Source of the DNA: Anaerolinea sp.
Lineage (GTDB): Bacteria; Chloroflexota; Anaerolineae; Anaerolineales; Anaerolineaceae
NCBI GenBank assembly: GCA_029975055.1
Contig: JARKPU010000013.1
Span: 372,001 to 436,000, forward strand
Reading direction: 5' to 3'
Length of the DNA stretch: 64,000 nt
In this document: positions 52,527-61,378 of the stretch, one piece after another
Numbering within the stretch: the first letter of the stretch is position 1
Layout of the letters: every line of letters starts with the position of its first letter
Position numbers and translations under genes: made by a program
Notes under the pieces: generated by a model
The model's database searches: none
What the model saw: the letters and a program-made list of their open reading frames with translations, nothing else
Told to the model about the DNA's origin: nothing

Positions 52527-52554
52527 AACCTAAGCTTCCATTATACCTTAGGTT
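52527..52554. promoter_or_regulatory. Palindrome enclosing a TATAAT
   Basis: AACCTAAG and CTTAGGTT (perfect 8-bp arms) flank a minus-strand TATAAT (52540-52545). It could be the promoter and operator of the 527-residue protein gene, or a terminator after the M23 peptidase gene. Confidence 0.4.
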
Positions 52555-52567
52555 ATCTATCCTTCAT

Positions 52568-53959
52568 TCAAGGGAAAACCCGGTCGAGCCACATTTGTGG
52601 ATCCACCTGAACCCCGTTTACCCAGACTTCCCAATGCAGATGCGGGCCGGTGACCCGGCCGGTACCGCCGATCTGGCCGATCAATTGGCCTGCTTCCACC
52701 ACGTCGCCAACCTTCACAAGCGATTCTTGCTGGTGCCAAAAGCCGGAGTACACGCCCCAGCCGTGATCGATGATGGTTGCATTACCGCGCACCGTGAGCG
52801 GCCCGCTGAACACAACGACGCCCGGAGCTGGTGCATAGATATTCAGATTCGCGCAAACGCCGTAATCCAGGCCGGTGTGGAAGTAGGAGTATGGCCCGCC
52901 GTTGTAGGAGCGCCGGTTGCCGTACCACGATTTGATGCAAGAAGGCTCATCCACCGGCAGGCGAAAGATGCCGTTCCAGTGCTTTTCCGGCGTGGCAGGG
53001 GAGGTCGTCTGGCGGATCAAGTCATCTTCGGGCCTGGTGTTGGCTTCATCCAGCGTTGCGGGGTCCACCGAAAGCGGTGGGTCGTTGGCGTAATAGCCCT
53101 GTTCGAGGAGCATCATCTGCTCAAAACTGGTCGAAGCGCCCGAGGCATCGGTGACCGTCAGGCTGAAAGGAGCCAGCCCGGGTTCTGCCATGGCATGAAT
53201 GCCTTGCAAGGCGACGTATTGATTTTCGCCCTCCTGGAAGAAGTGGAGCGGAAAGCCGTTGAGCGAGCCTTCCAGGGTCACAGGGGCCTGGCTGGTGGCG
53301 CGGATAACGACCGTCCTGCCCTGCACGAGCGGGAGAGGGTCGAGCTCCAGTTTTTGAATAGCCGGTGCAAGCGGGTTGGGAGGAGGCGTTTCATCGGCCG
53401 AAGCCAGGTAGAGCTGCTCTCCGGGCGTGATCTCATTGGTCGAAGCCGCCTGGGCTGCAAGGACGAACTCCCACGGGTTGGCATTCGCGCCGGCGGCATG
53501 TTCGAGCAGAGATTCTCCGGCCGCCAGCCCGGAGATGGGTTTGCGGTAGGAAATCGATTCTTCCTGGGGAATGATCAGGTTCGACCCGGCGAATACTTCG
53601 GCGGGGCTGGTGATGCGGTTGAGGCGGATGAGAAGAGCCGGATCGAGGTTGCGATACCTGCTCAGGCTGGCCAGATCGAGGCCAAGAGGGATTGCCTCGG
53701 TGACCAGCCTGCCGGAGACTCCGGAGAGGCCGGGGATCGTCAGTTCGGTGCCGGCGGCCAGCGCGTTGGGGTCGACCATCTGGTTGGCATTGATCAGGTC
53801 GTTCAGCGGCACGCCGAAGCGCAGGGCGATCGAATACAGCGTGTCTCCAGGCTGGACGACATACACCGGATCGGTAGCATCGTTTTGAGCCCGGGCATGG
53901 CCGGCGGCTGAGGCAAGCGTGAGGAAAAGAAGGAGTAGTACGAGGGCAGGTTTACGCAT
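52568..53959 (-). CDS. LysM and M23 peptidoglycan endopeptidase
   Basis: The 463-residue protein has a cleavable signal peptide (residues 1-24, ending GHARA). A LysM domain (YVVQPGDTLYSIALRFG, residues 33-76) and a second LysM-like region (VFAGSNLIIP) would hold it at peptidoglycan. The C-terminal M23 metallopeptidase domain has HTGLDYG and GPHLHWEVW, the zinc-binding HxxxD and HxH pairs, so it should be active. It would cut peptide cross-links during growth or division. The start overlaps the DUF192 gene stop by eight bases, so it is cotranscribed with that gene and the CheY-like gene. Confidence 0.92.
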   Translation of the reverse strand: MRKPALVLLLLFLTLASAAGHARAQNDATDPVYVVQPGDTLYSIALRFGVPLNDLINANQMVDPNALAAGTELTIPGLSGVSGRLVTEAIPLGLDLASLSRYRNLDPALLIRLNRITSPAEVFAGSNLIIPQEESISYRKPISGLAAGESLLEHAAGANANPWEFVLAAQAASTNEITPGEQLYLASADETPPPNPLAPAIQKLELDPLPLVQGRTVVIRATSQAPVTLEGSLNGFPLHFFQEGENQYVALQGIHAMAEPGLAPFSLTVTDASGASTSFEQMMLLEQGYYANDPPLSVDPATLDEANTRPEDDLIRQTTSPATPEKHWNGIFRLPVDEPSCIKSWYGNRRSYNGGPYSYFHTGLDYGVCANLNIYAPAPGVVVFSGPLTVRGNATIIDHGWGVYSGFWHQQESLVKVGDVVEAGQLIGQIGGTGRVTGPHLHWEVWVNGVQVDPQMWLDRVFP

Positions 53960-54338
53960 CGGTAAACCTCAGGAGATGATCCTTCGCGTAGTCACGCAAG
54001 CGGTCGGGATGAGCCTCGATCACATAACGGGCTGGAACACGAGGGGCATAGGCCGGCCGCCAGGCCATGGCCAGGCGAGTATCGACGATGCGCAAGGATG
54101 AATCGAGCCAAAAGACGGCGATATCGAAGTTCATGAAGAACATGTGAATGGTCGTGTCCAGAATGGATTCCCTGGATTCAACCAGCACGATGCCTTGATC
54201 GGATTGTATGGTTTTCTGGAACATCAACCCGCGGAATTTCGAGAAGAATGTATCGCAAAGAACGGCTTGTATGGGGGTCGCCTGCGGGTTGGAAAGGTTC
54301 GAGATAAGGATCCGGCGGCGCATCGAGGTGTTATTCAC
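53952..54338 (-). CDS. DUF192 family protein
   Basis: The 128-residue protein is a small DUF192 protein with the characteristic GLMFQKTIQSDQGIVLV region and the stretch IHMFFMNFDIAVFWLDSSLR. DUF192 proteins are usually exported or periplasmic, with no agreed role; this one has no clear signal. The gene overlaps its neighbours on both sides: the GTG start lies within the CheY-like gene end, and the stop overlaps the M23 start. An ATG five codons later is an alternative start. Confidence 0.82.
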   Translation of the reverse strand: MNNTSMRRRILISNLSNPQATPIQAVLCDTFFSKFRGLMFQKTIQSDQGIVLVESRESILDTTIHMFFMNFDIAVFWLDSSLRIVDTRLAMAWRPAYAPRVPARYVIEAHPDRLRDYAKDHLLRFTDA

Positions 54339-54726
54339 CCGCCTCTTTGTTCAACACTTTTTCAACCGCTTCTACCAGTTCCTGTGGGCGGAAAGGTTTA
54401 CAAATATATTCTTCAACCTTCGCGATGTGAAGCCCAAGTACGCGGTCGATATCCTGCGCCTTGGCGGTGATGATGATCACCGGAATGTGGCGCGTCTTTT
54501 CATTGGCTTTGATTTGCTGGAAGACTTCCCACCCATCCATGCCGGGCATCATCAGGTCCAGCAGGACCAGGTCGGGCAATTCCTTGAGGACCAGGTCGAG
54601 CCCATTTCTCCCGCCGTGAGCCCCCAACACCTGGAAACCCCGCCGGTTTAAGATCAACGAGACCAGGTCGATCATTTCCAGGTCGTCTTCGATATACACC
54701 ACGGTGCGGTTTTTTTGTTCTTCCAT
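54331..54726 (-). CDS. Single-domain response regulator (CheY-like)
   Basis: The 131-residue protein is a lone receiver domain. It has the acidic pocket (YIEDD near residue 11), the phosphorylation-site Asp in VLLDLMMPGMDGWE, a Thr switch residue in VIIITAKAQ, and the conserved Lys in YICKPFRPQEL. No output domain is present, so it should act through protein contacts. No histidine kinase lies near. It begins the operon with DUF192 and an M23 peptidase and is divergent from a LuxR-type regulator. Confidence 0.92.
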   Translation of the reverse strand: MEEQKNRTVVYIEDDLEMIDLVSLILNRRGFQVLGAHGGRNGLDLVLKELPDLVLLDLMMPGMDGWEVFQQIKANEKTRHIPVIIITAKAQDIDRVLGLHIAKVEEYICKPFRPQELVEAVEKVLNKEAGE

Positions 54727-54795
54727 GAATCCCTCGATACTAAGTTTACCATAACCATCTCAGGAGAGATATAAAATGTGGAAAGATTCTTTCCC

Positions 54796-54824
54796 TTGTC
54801 AGGATTGATTGGGTCATTTATACT
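54796..54824 (+). promoter_or_regulatory. Promoter of the LuxR-type regulator
   Basis: TTGTCA (54796-54801) and TATACT (54819-54824) stand 17 bases apart, a good sigma-70 match. The ATG follows 22 bases after the -10. Confidence 0.75.
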
Positions 54825-54845
54825 CGAAATTGGAGGTGAACCAAG

Positions 54846-55499
54846 ATGACCAGACAACGCATCGTGGTGGTTGATGATCACGAAGTGGTGCGGTTGGGAT
54901 TGAAATCGCTGCTCGACCACCACGCTCAATTCGAGGTGGTTGGAGAGGCAGCGACTGCCAAAGAAGCGCTGGAACAGGTCTCTCGGCTTCACCCGGATAT
55001 CGTCTTAATGGATATCCGCTTGCCAGGGACGAGCGGGATCGAGGCATGCGAAGAGATCACCAACCATTACCCGGATACCAGGGTGGTGATGCTCACTTCG
55101 TACGCCGAGGACGAGATGTTATTCTCCGCAATTCGAGCAGGCGCATCCGGTTATATCCTCAAGCAAATTGGCGGTGAGGATTTGATCCGTGCGCTCGAGG
55201 CGGTAGGGCGCGGCGAGGCTCTGCTAGACCCGGCAGTGACCCAGCGTGTGTTCCAGGAGGTGCGCAGGGCGGTGAAGGAAGAAGAGGCATCGGCCTTTGC
55301 CAACCTGAGCCAGCAGGAACGCCATGTGCTTCTCCTTGTTTCGGAGGGGAAGACCAACCGGGAAATTGCCAAGGCATTGTTCCTCGGTGAAGGGACGGTG
55401 CGCAATTACGTCAGCAGCATCCTCTCGAAACTTGGCGTCAGCAACCGCGCCGAAGCAGCGGCTTATGCCGTTGAGCATAATTTGAGAGACTATCTCTAG
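54846..55499 (+). CDS. NarL/FixJ-type response regulator (receiver + LuxR HTH)
   Basis: The 217-residue protein has a receiver domain ([18 protein letters not shown]; phosphorylation-site Asp in [13 protein letters not shown]; conserved Lys in GYILKQIGG), then a LuxR helix-turn-helix ([20 protein letters not shown] ... [16 protein letters not shown]). It would bind DNA when phosphorylated. Its sensor kinase is not in the window. GGAGGTGA precedes the ATG, and a TTGTCA/TATACT promoter lies upstream. A strong hairpin terminator follows it. Confidence 0.93.
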   Translation: MTRQRIVVVDDHEVVRLGLKSLLDHHAQFEVVGEAATAKEALEQVSRLHPDIVLMDIRLPGTSGIEACEEITNHYPDTRVVMLTSYAEDEMLFSAIRAGASGYILKQIGGEDLIRALEAVGRGEALLDPAVTQRVFQEVRRAVKEEEASAFANLSQQERHVLLLVSEGKTNREIAKALFLGEGTVRNYVSSILSKLGVSNRAEAAAYAVEHNLRDYL

Positions 55500-55533
55500 A
55501 CCCTGGTTTTCAACCAGCGAGGGCTATCGAAAA

Positions 55534-55563
55534 AAGAGGGCGGACCTGCGTGTCCGCCCTCTT
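55534..55563. terminator. Bidirectional terminator / repeat hairpin
   Basis: A perfect 12-bp stem (55534-55545 with 55552-55563) lies between the convergent regulator and endonuclease-like genes. Its GGGCGGAC-N6-GTCCGCCC core is shared with the hairpin at 31157-31182. Confidence 0.8.
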
Positions 55564-55582
55564 AGTAGACAACCCGTTCTTC

Positions 55583-56431
55583 TTATTCTCCAAACCATTC
55601 GGCCCAGCGATCCCGCATATAGACGGCGTCCTCTTCCATGGCGGGGCTTTCGCACAGGATGCGCCCGGCGCAGCCGCGTTTTTGCAGCGCCGAAAATAAC
55701 GCGTGGAGATCCAGGTCAGACTCGAGCAGTTTGAGGTGGTTCTTCTCGCCTTTTGAGGTGTATTCAATTCCAGAAAGGTGAATGTGCAGGCGCTTGAGCG
55801 AAGTTTCGCCCAGCGCAGATGAGTAGGCGTCGAGAATTTGAAGCCATTCGGATTCCGTGTTCAACGAGCCGTCGCCGGCGCGGGCATGCAGGTGGGCAAA
55901 ATCTATGCAAGGCTGGACGCCTTCAACGGCCAGGCTCATCTTCAAGGTGTCTTCCAAAGAGCCCAGCATCGCCGATTTCCCCATCGTCTCGGGGCGGAGC
56001 GTCACCCTGTTCCCTGCCGAGCGCAACTCATCCAGGCAGCCGGCCAACCGCTCAACGCTGCGCTCGACGACTTCATGCGGCGGCCGGCCGAAATACGAGC
56101 CCGGGTGAAAGATAATATCCGTCGCTCCGGCAAGGCTGCCGTAATAAGCGGTGTCCATCAGGCGTTTGCGCGAGTTGGGCCATTCATCTTCGGTGGCGTT
56201 CAGGTTGATGTAGTAAGGTGCATGGACGCTGAGCGCAATGCCATTTTCCTCACCCGCAGCGCGAATCGCCCGGCAGGTCTCCTCCGAAACGCGCACCGAC
56301 TGTACCCAGCCCAGTTCCAATGCATCGAGCCCCAACTCCGCCAGGGTTTGAATCGCTCCAACGCTCCCGCCCGGCTTTTTAGGCGTTGAGATGGGGGAAC
56401 CGACCGTGCCAAATCGAAATGGAATGCTCAT
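55583..56431 (-). CDS. Endonuclease IV-like TIM-barrel protein
   Basis: The 282-residue protein follows the AP endonuclease 2 (Nfo) fold. Candidate metal ligands line up with those of E. coli Nfo: His in SVHAPYY, His in IIFHPGSY, Glu in LRPETMGK, Asp and His in CIDFAHLHAR, His in HIHLSGIEYTSKGEKNH and Glu in LCESP. If all bind zinc, it would cleave DNA at abasic sites. Sugar-isomerase-like members of the same fold cannot be excluded. It is convergent with the LuxR-type regulator. Confidence 0.82.
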   Translation of the reverse strand: MSIPFRFGTVGSPISTPKKPGGSVGAIQTLAELGLDALELGWVQSVRVSEETCRAIRAAGEENGIALSVHAPYYINLNATEDEWPNSRKRLMDTAYYGSLAGATDIIFHPGSYFGRPPHEVVERSVERLAGCLDELRSAGNRVTLRPETMGKSAMLGSLEDTLKMSLAVEGVQPCIDFAHLHARAGDGSLNTESEWLQILDAYSSALGETSLKRLHIHLSGIEYTSKGEKNHLKLLESDLDLHALFSALQKRGCAGRILCESPAMEEDAVYMRDRWAEWFGE

Positions 56432-56444
56432 CAGCCCTCTGCGC

Positions 56445-56831
56445 CTAACGAAAAAGTGCCTGCACCGCCGCCCATAACGGCGGCCCGAGGAGGAGGAACC
56501 CCACCACGACCGAAACCAGCGCCGCGATTAAAACGGCTGCCGCGCCAACGTCTTTTCCGACCCTGGCCAGGGGGTGATGCGCCGGGGTGGAGAGGTCAAC
56601 GACCGCTTCCAGCGCGGTGTTGAGGAATTCGGCTGTCCAGACCAGGCCGATTGTCAACACAAGGACGGCGAAATCGCGCGCAGAGAGCCTGAGCCAGACG
56701 GCTGTGAAGATCACCAGCACCGAAGCGGCGGCGTGGATCCAGGCGTTGCGCTGCGTGCGGATGACGTACCACCAGCCTGCCAGGGCGTAGCGGAAAGAGT
56801 GAGCGCGCGAGCGGATGAACTGGGGGATCAT
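56445..56831 (-). CDS. dgkA: Diacylglycerol/undecaprenol kinase
   Basis: The 128-residue protein has three transmembrane helices and the DgkA signature AEFLNTALEAVVDLSTPAHH, with the conserved Glu and Asn. In Gram-positives and related phyla these kinases act on undecaprenol rather than diacylglycerol, feeding the lipid carrier for wall synthesis. The ATG overlaps the ybeY stop by four bases, so the start is well set; an upstream frame extension lies inside ybeY. The order with ybeY and the PgpH-like gene is common. Confidence 0.88.
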   Translation of the reverse strand: MIPQFIRSRAHSFRYALAGWWYVIRTQRNAWIHAAASVLVIFTAVWLRLSARDFAVLVLTIGLVWTAEFLNTALEAVVDLSTPAHHPLARVGKDVGAAAVLIAALVSVVVGFLLLGPPLWAAVQALFR

Positions 56832-57286
56832 TCTTCGGGCAGATTGGGCAAATGGATGCCAAGCGAGGCCAGGATGGCGCTCTGCGCAGCCCACATGGCG
56901 GTTTTCTCTTGCGGGGCGGCATGGTCATGACCGAGCAGGTGCAGCACGCCGTGAATGACCAGGAGGGCAGCTTCATCTGCCAGCGAGACGCCCGCCGCCT
57001 GTGCCTGAGCCTGCGCCCTGGGGCACGAGAGAATGATATCGCCGATATAACGCAGATTCGTGTCTGGATCAAATTCATCGGCTGGAAAGGAAAGTACATC
57101 CGTCGGGGCGTCGATGCCGAGGAATTGCAGGTTCAATGCCTGAAGGCGCTCATCCGAATCCACTGCGATGGTCAACCCGACTTCCTCCGCAATTCCCTGC
57201 TGGGTCAAAGCAGCCTGGGCAGCAGCCTTGAGAGCGGCTTCGTCGAGAAGGCCGGTGAATTCATCATCGATCAATAGCTCGATCAT
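56828..57286 (-). CDS. ybeY: Endoribonuclease YbeY
   Basis: YbeY is a metal-dependent endoribonuclease that matures the 3' end of 16S rRNA and supports ribosome quality control. The 152-residue protein has the zinc-binding motif HGVLHLLGHDH near residue 113, the TDVLSFPADE motif and the GDIILSCPRA strand. It follows the PgpH-like gene with a four-base overlap and precedes dgkA with another. Confidence 0.95.
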   Translation of the reverse strand: MIELLIDDEFTGLLDEAALKAAAQAALTQQGIAEEVGLTIAVDSDERLQALNLQFLGIDAPTDVLSFPADEFDPDTNLRYIGDIILSCPRAQAQAQAAGVSLADEAALLVIHGVLHLLGHDHAAPQEKTAMWAAQSAILASLGIHLPNLPEE

Positions 57287-59406
57287 TCGCCGGTTTCCTC
57301 CTTTTTGGTCTGGGGCCTGGTTTCGGGAGAGATTTCAGGGTAGCGGATGCGCGGATGATACGTGTTTTTCAAAGTATCCACAAACGAGTTGGTGATTTCA
57401 CTCAGGTCTTTCAAAGTGAGCCAGGTATTATCGAGCTGACCTTCCTTTTCGCATGTGTCAATCACCTTTCGGATCACCGCGCGGATCTCCTCATCGGTTT
57501 GGGGCAATTCGGCGCGCACGCGGGCCTGGCAGCCATCTGCAAGCATCAACAGGGCGGTTTCTTTCGAACCGGGGATCGGCCCCGGATATCGAAAGAGGGA
57601 TTCGTCTACATTTTCTTTCCTGTTCCCGGCTGCCTCTAAAGCGCGGGCAAACTGGTAGCGGGTCAGCAGCGTCCCGTGATGCTCGAGAATAAAATCCTGG
57701 ATGCGAGAGGGCAGGTGGTACTTCCGCGCCAGCGCCACGCCGTCTGTGACGTGGTTGATGATGATCTGGGCGCTCTCCGCGGGGTTCAGGTCGTCATGTG
57801 TATTGAGCTTGGGGCCGATCTGGTTCTCAATGAAGAACGAAGGGTTGAGCGCCTTGCCGGCATCATGGTACAGGCCGCCAACGCGCACGAGCAGCGGGTC
57901 GGCGCCGATCCGCTCGGCTGCCTGCTCGGCCAGCACCGATACCTGCAGGCTGTGCTGGTAACTGCCCGGGGCATTCTGCAAGATAAATTGCAGCAAGGGG
58001 TGGTCGGAGCGGGAGATCTCCATCAATTGCAGGGCGGTTGTCACACCGATGACTTGCGAGAAGATGTATTGGAACAGCAGGCTGAGGCTGGCGGAAGCAA
58101 TGCCGTTCAGAAATGCGGCGGTAACCAGGGTGGCAAGGCCGATCAAGTCGGTGTAGGGGCTGGTCAGGCGGTAGGCGAGCAGGACCATGGTCCCGGCTGC
58201 ACCAATGGCGATCCCCGACCAGAAGAAGGAACTGATGCGCTGGCCTTTCCCCACGGCAAAGACACCCAGGGCGCTGCTGAAGATGTAGTAAATGGTCAGA
58301 TCGAGCGAATTCGACAGCCCAAAGGCCGTGAGGATGCTCAGGATGATCGATAAAACGAAACCCAGTTCAAGGTTAAACAGGACTGCAATGGTCAGGCCAA
58401 AGGCCGGGATTGGAAACAGATAGGGGACAACCGTCCGGTTGGGGATGATCAGGCGGGCTGAGAAGAGGAAAACAAGCGCGAGCAGGACAATGAGCAGGTG
58501 GCTGCGCAGGTTATCGAGGGGCCGCGGGCGCCTGCGCTGGACATAATAGATTGTGAAGGCTGAAGTGACCGCCACAATGGCGAGGGCGGATGCATATTCG
58601 ATGCCGGAGGCCTGTGTGCGGATTAAACCGAACTGTGAAAGGGCTTCCCATGCCTGGGGGGTGATGATCTGCCCGCGCCGGACGATAATTTCGCCGGCAA
58701 TATATTGCCGCATGACCGGTTTCACCTCATCACGCGCCTGTGACCGCGCCTGGGTGGTCTGCGCTTCGTCATACAGGCTGTTCGGCACGATGAAAGGCGT
58801 GACGAGATCGGCAACGATCATCGCTTGATCTTGCGGCAGCGAAAAGCTGATTAAGGTGGGGATACGCCGGACGGCATCACGCACCTGGTCGTCGCGGATC
58901 GTTTCGCGCATGACCTGTTCGAGCACCGAAAGGGATTCGCGTTGAATTGCCTCCCAGCGCACATCGTTGAGCGCCAGCAAGTAGTTGGCGTCCTGAGGGC
59001 CAAGCTCGACTTCAGTTAATTTCGACAGGTCGCTGAGCTTCTGCTCTAACGTTGCCAGCGGGTCGGCCCGCACCACGCTGATGAAATTCAATGCCGTGCG
59101 CAGTTTCTCGATTTGCTTGCGTGTGATGGCTGTATCTGCGGGCAGGTAGATTGCAGCAATGCGCTGCTCGGCATCGGCGCGGGCCTGTTCGGTGAGAATC
59201 TCGCTCGGGTAGGAAAGTGAGAAGGGAGCCTGGACATCCTGCGGGGCAACATCGCCCGGAGAAAGGGTATAGGAAGATGGACGAGAAGCGATTGGCAACA
59301 CGAGCGCAGCCAGCGCCAAAAGGCTGCTGCAGACCCACACGATGGTGTGGAGCACTTTCACGTTCCGGGCAGGCAGAAAGCGCAGAAGGCGACCGTTAGC
59401 GGCCAT
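57283..59406 (-). CDS. 7TM-HD phosphodiesterase (PgpH-like, c-di-AMP)
   Basis: The 707-residue protein has a first membrane helix, an extracellular region of about 220 residues with helical repeats, a block of seven membrane helices, and a cytoplasmic HD domain (HSLQVSVLAEQAAERIG; GGLYHDAGK). This is the PgpH/YqfF layout, whose HD domain degrades cyclic di-AMP. The HD residues and the downstream IINHVTDGVALARKYHLP motif are intact. It lies just upstream of ybeY (four-base overlap), as often in other bacteria. YqeY is directly upstream. Confidence 0.9.
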   Translation of the reverse strand: MAANGRLLRFLPARNVKVLHTIVWVCSSLLALAALVLPIASRPSSYTLSPGDVAPQDVQAPFSLSYPSEILTEQARADAEQRIAAIYLPADTAITRKQIEKLRTALNFISVVRADPLATLEQKLSDLSKLTEVELGPQDANYLLALNDVRWEAIQRESLSVLEQVMRETIRDDQVRDAVRRIPTLISFSLPQDQAMIVADLVTPFIVPNSLYDEAQTTQARSQARDEVKPVMRQYIAGEIIVRRGQIITPQAWEALSQFGLIRTQASGIEYASALAIVAVTSAFTIYYVQRRRPRPLDNLRSHLLIVLLALVFLFSARLIIPNRTVVPYLFPIPAFGLTIAVLFNLELGFVLSIILSILTAFGLSNSLDLTIYYIFSSALGVFAVGKGQRISSFFWSGIAIGAAGTMVLLAYRLTSPYTDLIGLATLVTAAFLNGIASASLSLLFQYIFSQVIGVTTALQLMEISRSDHPLLQFILQNAPGSYQHSLQVSVLAEQAAERIGADPLLVRVGGLYHDAGKALNPSFFIENQIGPKLNTHDDLNPAESAQIIINHVTDGVALARKYHLPSRIQDFILEHHGTLLTRYQFARALEAAGNRKENVDESLFRYPGPIPGSKETALLMLADGCQARVRAELPQTDEEIRAVIRKVIDTCEKEGQLDNTWLTLKDLSEITNSFVDTLKNTYHPRIRYPEISPETRPQTKKEETGE

Positions 59407-59407
59407 T

Positions 59408-59854
59408 TTACCCGGTCAGGATTTTCCGAACAGCTTGATTGATGCGATCGCCCGAAGTGCGACCAGAAACTTTTGGCATCAGGGCCTTCATCACCTTGCC
59501 CATATCAGCAGGCGAAGCGGCCTGGACTTCGGTGATGGTCTGGCGGACGAGGCTCTCTAACTCTGCGTCCGAAAGCTGCGCGGGAAGGTATTGTTCAAGG
59601 ATCGCTATTTCGGATTGCGAAGCGGCGACCAGATCTGCCCGGCCGGCCTTTTCGGCGTCGCTCATGGCTTCACGGCGGTTCTTCACTTCTTTCTGAAGCA
59701 CGGCGATGATTCCGGCTTCGTCGAGCGGATTCCCCTTTTCCACTTCGGCCAGTTTGATCGCGCTCATTACCATGCGGATTGTGCGCAGGGCGGGTTCGTT
59801 TCGAGTACGCATCGCCTCGCGCATGGCGGTTTCGAGGTTCTTTTTCAGGTCCAT
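59408..59854 (-). CDS. GatB/YqeY domain protein
   Basis: The 148-residue protein matches the YqeY family, small proteins related to the tail domain of the amidotransferase GatB, thought to help in tRNA-linked amidation or other tRNA roles; the true role is not settled. The helical N-terminus starts MDLKKNLETAMREAMRTRNE, and the C-terminal small helical domain has PADMGKVMKALMPKVSGR. Only one base separates it from the PgpH-like gene downstream. Confidence 0.9.
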   Translation of the reverse strand: MDLKKNLETAMREAMRTRNEPALRTIRMVMSAIKLAEVEKGNPLDEAGIIAVLQKEVKNRREAMSDAEKAGRADLVAASQSEIAILEQYLPAQLSDAELESLVRQTITEVQAASPADMGKVMKALMPKVSGRTSGDRINQAVRKILTG

Positions 59855-59886
59855 GTGATGATTATACCCCTTGGTACTCTCTGAAT

Positions 59887-60453
59887 CTACGGCGCCGGAC
59901 CGACGGTTATCTTATCCTGTAACTGGTCGAACGTGGCCTCGCCGATTCCTTCGATTTCCTGGATTTCCTCAATGCTCTTGAAGCCCCCGTTTGCTTCGCG
60001 GTAAGCGATGATGGCTGCGGCGCGAGTCTCGCCGATGCCGGGAAGAGTCATCAGCTCTTCCAGCGAGGCGGTGTTTAGATCCACCAAACCGCCAGCCTGA
60101 GCGGACGAGGCTGCGTTTCCACCCGGCGATGTCTCGCCCTGCCTGGGCACGTAAATCTGTTGCCCATCGCGGAGAATTGCTGCCAGGTTCACTTGATCGG
60201 AGGCGGCATCCGGTGCGAATCCTCCGGCTTGCTGGATGGCAAGTTCCACGCGGCTGCCTGGAGCAAGACGGACTACCCCGGGCTGTTCGACGGCTCCGGC
60301 TACATGCACCTGGATGGGGGCAGGCGATGGCCGCGGAGCAAGCACCACCGGTTCGCCGGATGGCTGGCGAGCGATGAGAAAAATGGCTGCGCCGGCGGCC
60401 AGGCCGACCACGACCCCAAACGCAACCAGCAGCCATCCAGACCAACTCTTCAT
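59887..60453 (-). CDS. comEA: ComEA-like DNA-binding protein (SLBB + helix-hairpin-helix)
   Basis: ComEA proteins sit on the outer side of the membrane and bind DNA for uptake. The 188-residue protein has one N-terminal membrane helix, a Pro/Ala linker, a SLBB domain (IQVHVAGAVEQPGVVRL) and a helix-hairpin-helix region (VDLNTASLEELMTLPGIGE). No comEC lies nearby. It is co-directional with yqeY downstream and the DUF1385 gene upstream. Confidence 0.88.
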   Translation of the reverse strand: MKSWSGWLLVAFGVVVGLAAGAAIFLIARQPSGEPVVLAPRPSPAPIQVHVAGAVEQPGVVRLAPGSRVELAIQQAGGFAPDAASDQVNLAAILRDGQQIYVPRQGETSPGGNAASSAQAGGLVDLNTASLEELMTLPGIGETRAAAIIAYREANGGFKSIEEIQEIEGIGEATFDQLQDKITVGPAP

Positions 60454-60463
60454 CGAACGCCCC

Positions 60464-61372
60464 TTAGAGGATCAGTGCTTTTTCTTTCTTCACTGCAAAG
60501 GCGGTTTCCTGTTCGCGCATCGTGTTGAAGGCGGTGATCGCCACCTCCACCATGCCGCGGTCCGGTTCGCGCGTGGTCAGGCGCTGTAGAGCAAGGTTAG
60601 GCCTTATCAGCCATTTAACCAAGGGGTGATCGATGAAATTGGCCGTGAAGCGGATGTATTCATAAGCCAGGCCTGCGATCAATGGCAGGAAGATGATGCG
60701 CGTTGCGATGCGCCAAAAGGCAGGCAGCGGGCCGACGATGGTGAAAATGATGATCGAGAAAACCACCAGGGTCAACAAGAAGGCGGTTCCACAGCGCGGG
60801 TGCTCGAGTGAATACCGCAGCACGGTATCGGGGGTGAGCTCGGCACCGTCTTCAAAGGCGTTGATCGTCTTATGCTCGGCGCCGTGGTAGGCAAACACGC
60901 GCGCGATCTCAGGGATCTTGCCGACCAGCCAGATATAACCGACCACGGCGGTCAAACGGATGAGTCCTTCCACCATGTTGCCCCAGAAAGGCGTGATGTG
61001 CAGGAACCTCTCGGAAAGCTGGCCGAAGAGCGCCGGGGCGGCGAAGAATAGCACTGCGGCTACGAGGATGGACCCGCCGACGGTAGCGAAGAAAGAACCG
61101 CCTTCGATTTTCTCGTCCTCCGGGCTTTGCAGGTTGGCCGAAAACGTCAGGAAGCGCATGCCCAGGCCGAGGGCGTCCCATATTCCAATGATGCCGCGCA
61201 GGAAGGGCAGTTTCATCCACCTGGAACGGTAAATGCCTTCCAACTCTTCGGTCTTGATGATGATTTCCCCTTCAGGCGAGCGGAAAGCGGCGGCGGCTGT
61301 ATGGCTGCCGCGCATCAACACGCCTTCGATGAGGGCCTGCCCGCCATAGGTCGGCATTCGAGAAGGTTTCAC
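60464..61372 (-). CDS. DUF1385 membrane protein
   Basis: The 302-residue protein has the DUF1385 signature near the start (YGGQALIEGVLMRG) and around residue 165 (YHGAEHKTINAFEDG), with five to six membrane segments between and after. The family has no firmly established function; it is widespread in Gram-positives and Chloroflexi. It stands between the M20 peptidase gene (upstream) and the ComEA-like gene. Start choice between a GTG and an ATG five codons later is open. Confidence 0.88.
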   Translation of the reverse strand: MKPSRMPTYGGQALIEGVLMRGSHTAAAAFRSPEGEIIIKTEELEGIYRSRWMKLPFLRGIIGIWDALGLGMRFLTFSANLQSPEDEKIEGGSFFATVGGSILVAAVLFFAAPALFGQLSERFLHITPFWGNMVEGLIRLTAVVGYIWLVGKIPEIARVFAYHGAEHKTINAFEDGAELTPDTVLRYSLEHPRCGTAFLLTLVVFSIIIFTIVGPLPAFWRIATRIIFLPLIAGLAYEYIRFTANFIDHPLVKWLIRPNLALQRLTTREPDRGMVEVAITAFNTMREQETAFAVKKEKALIL

Positions 61373-61378
61373 GTTTGG

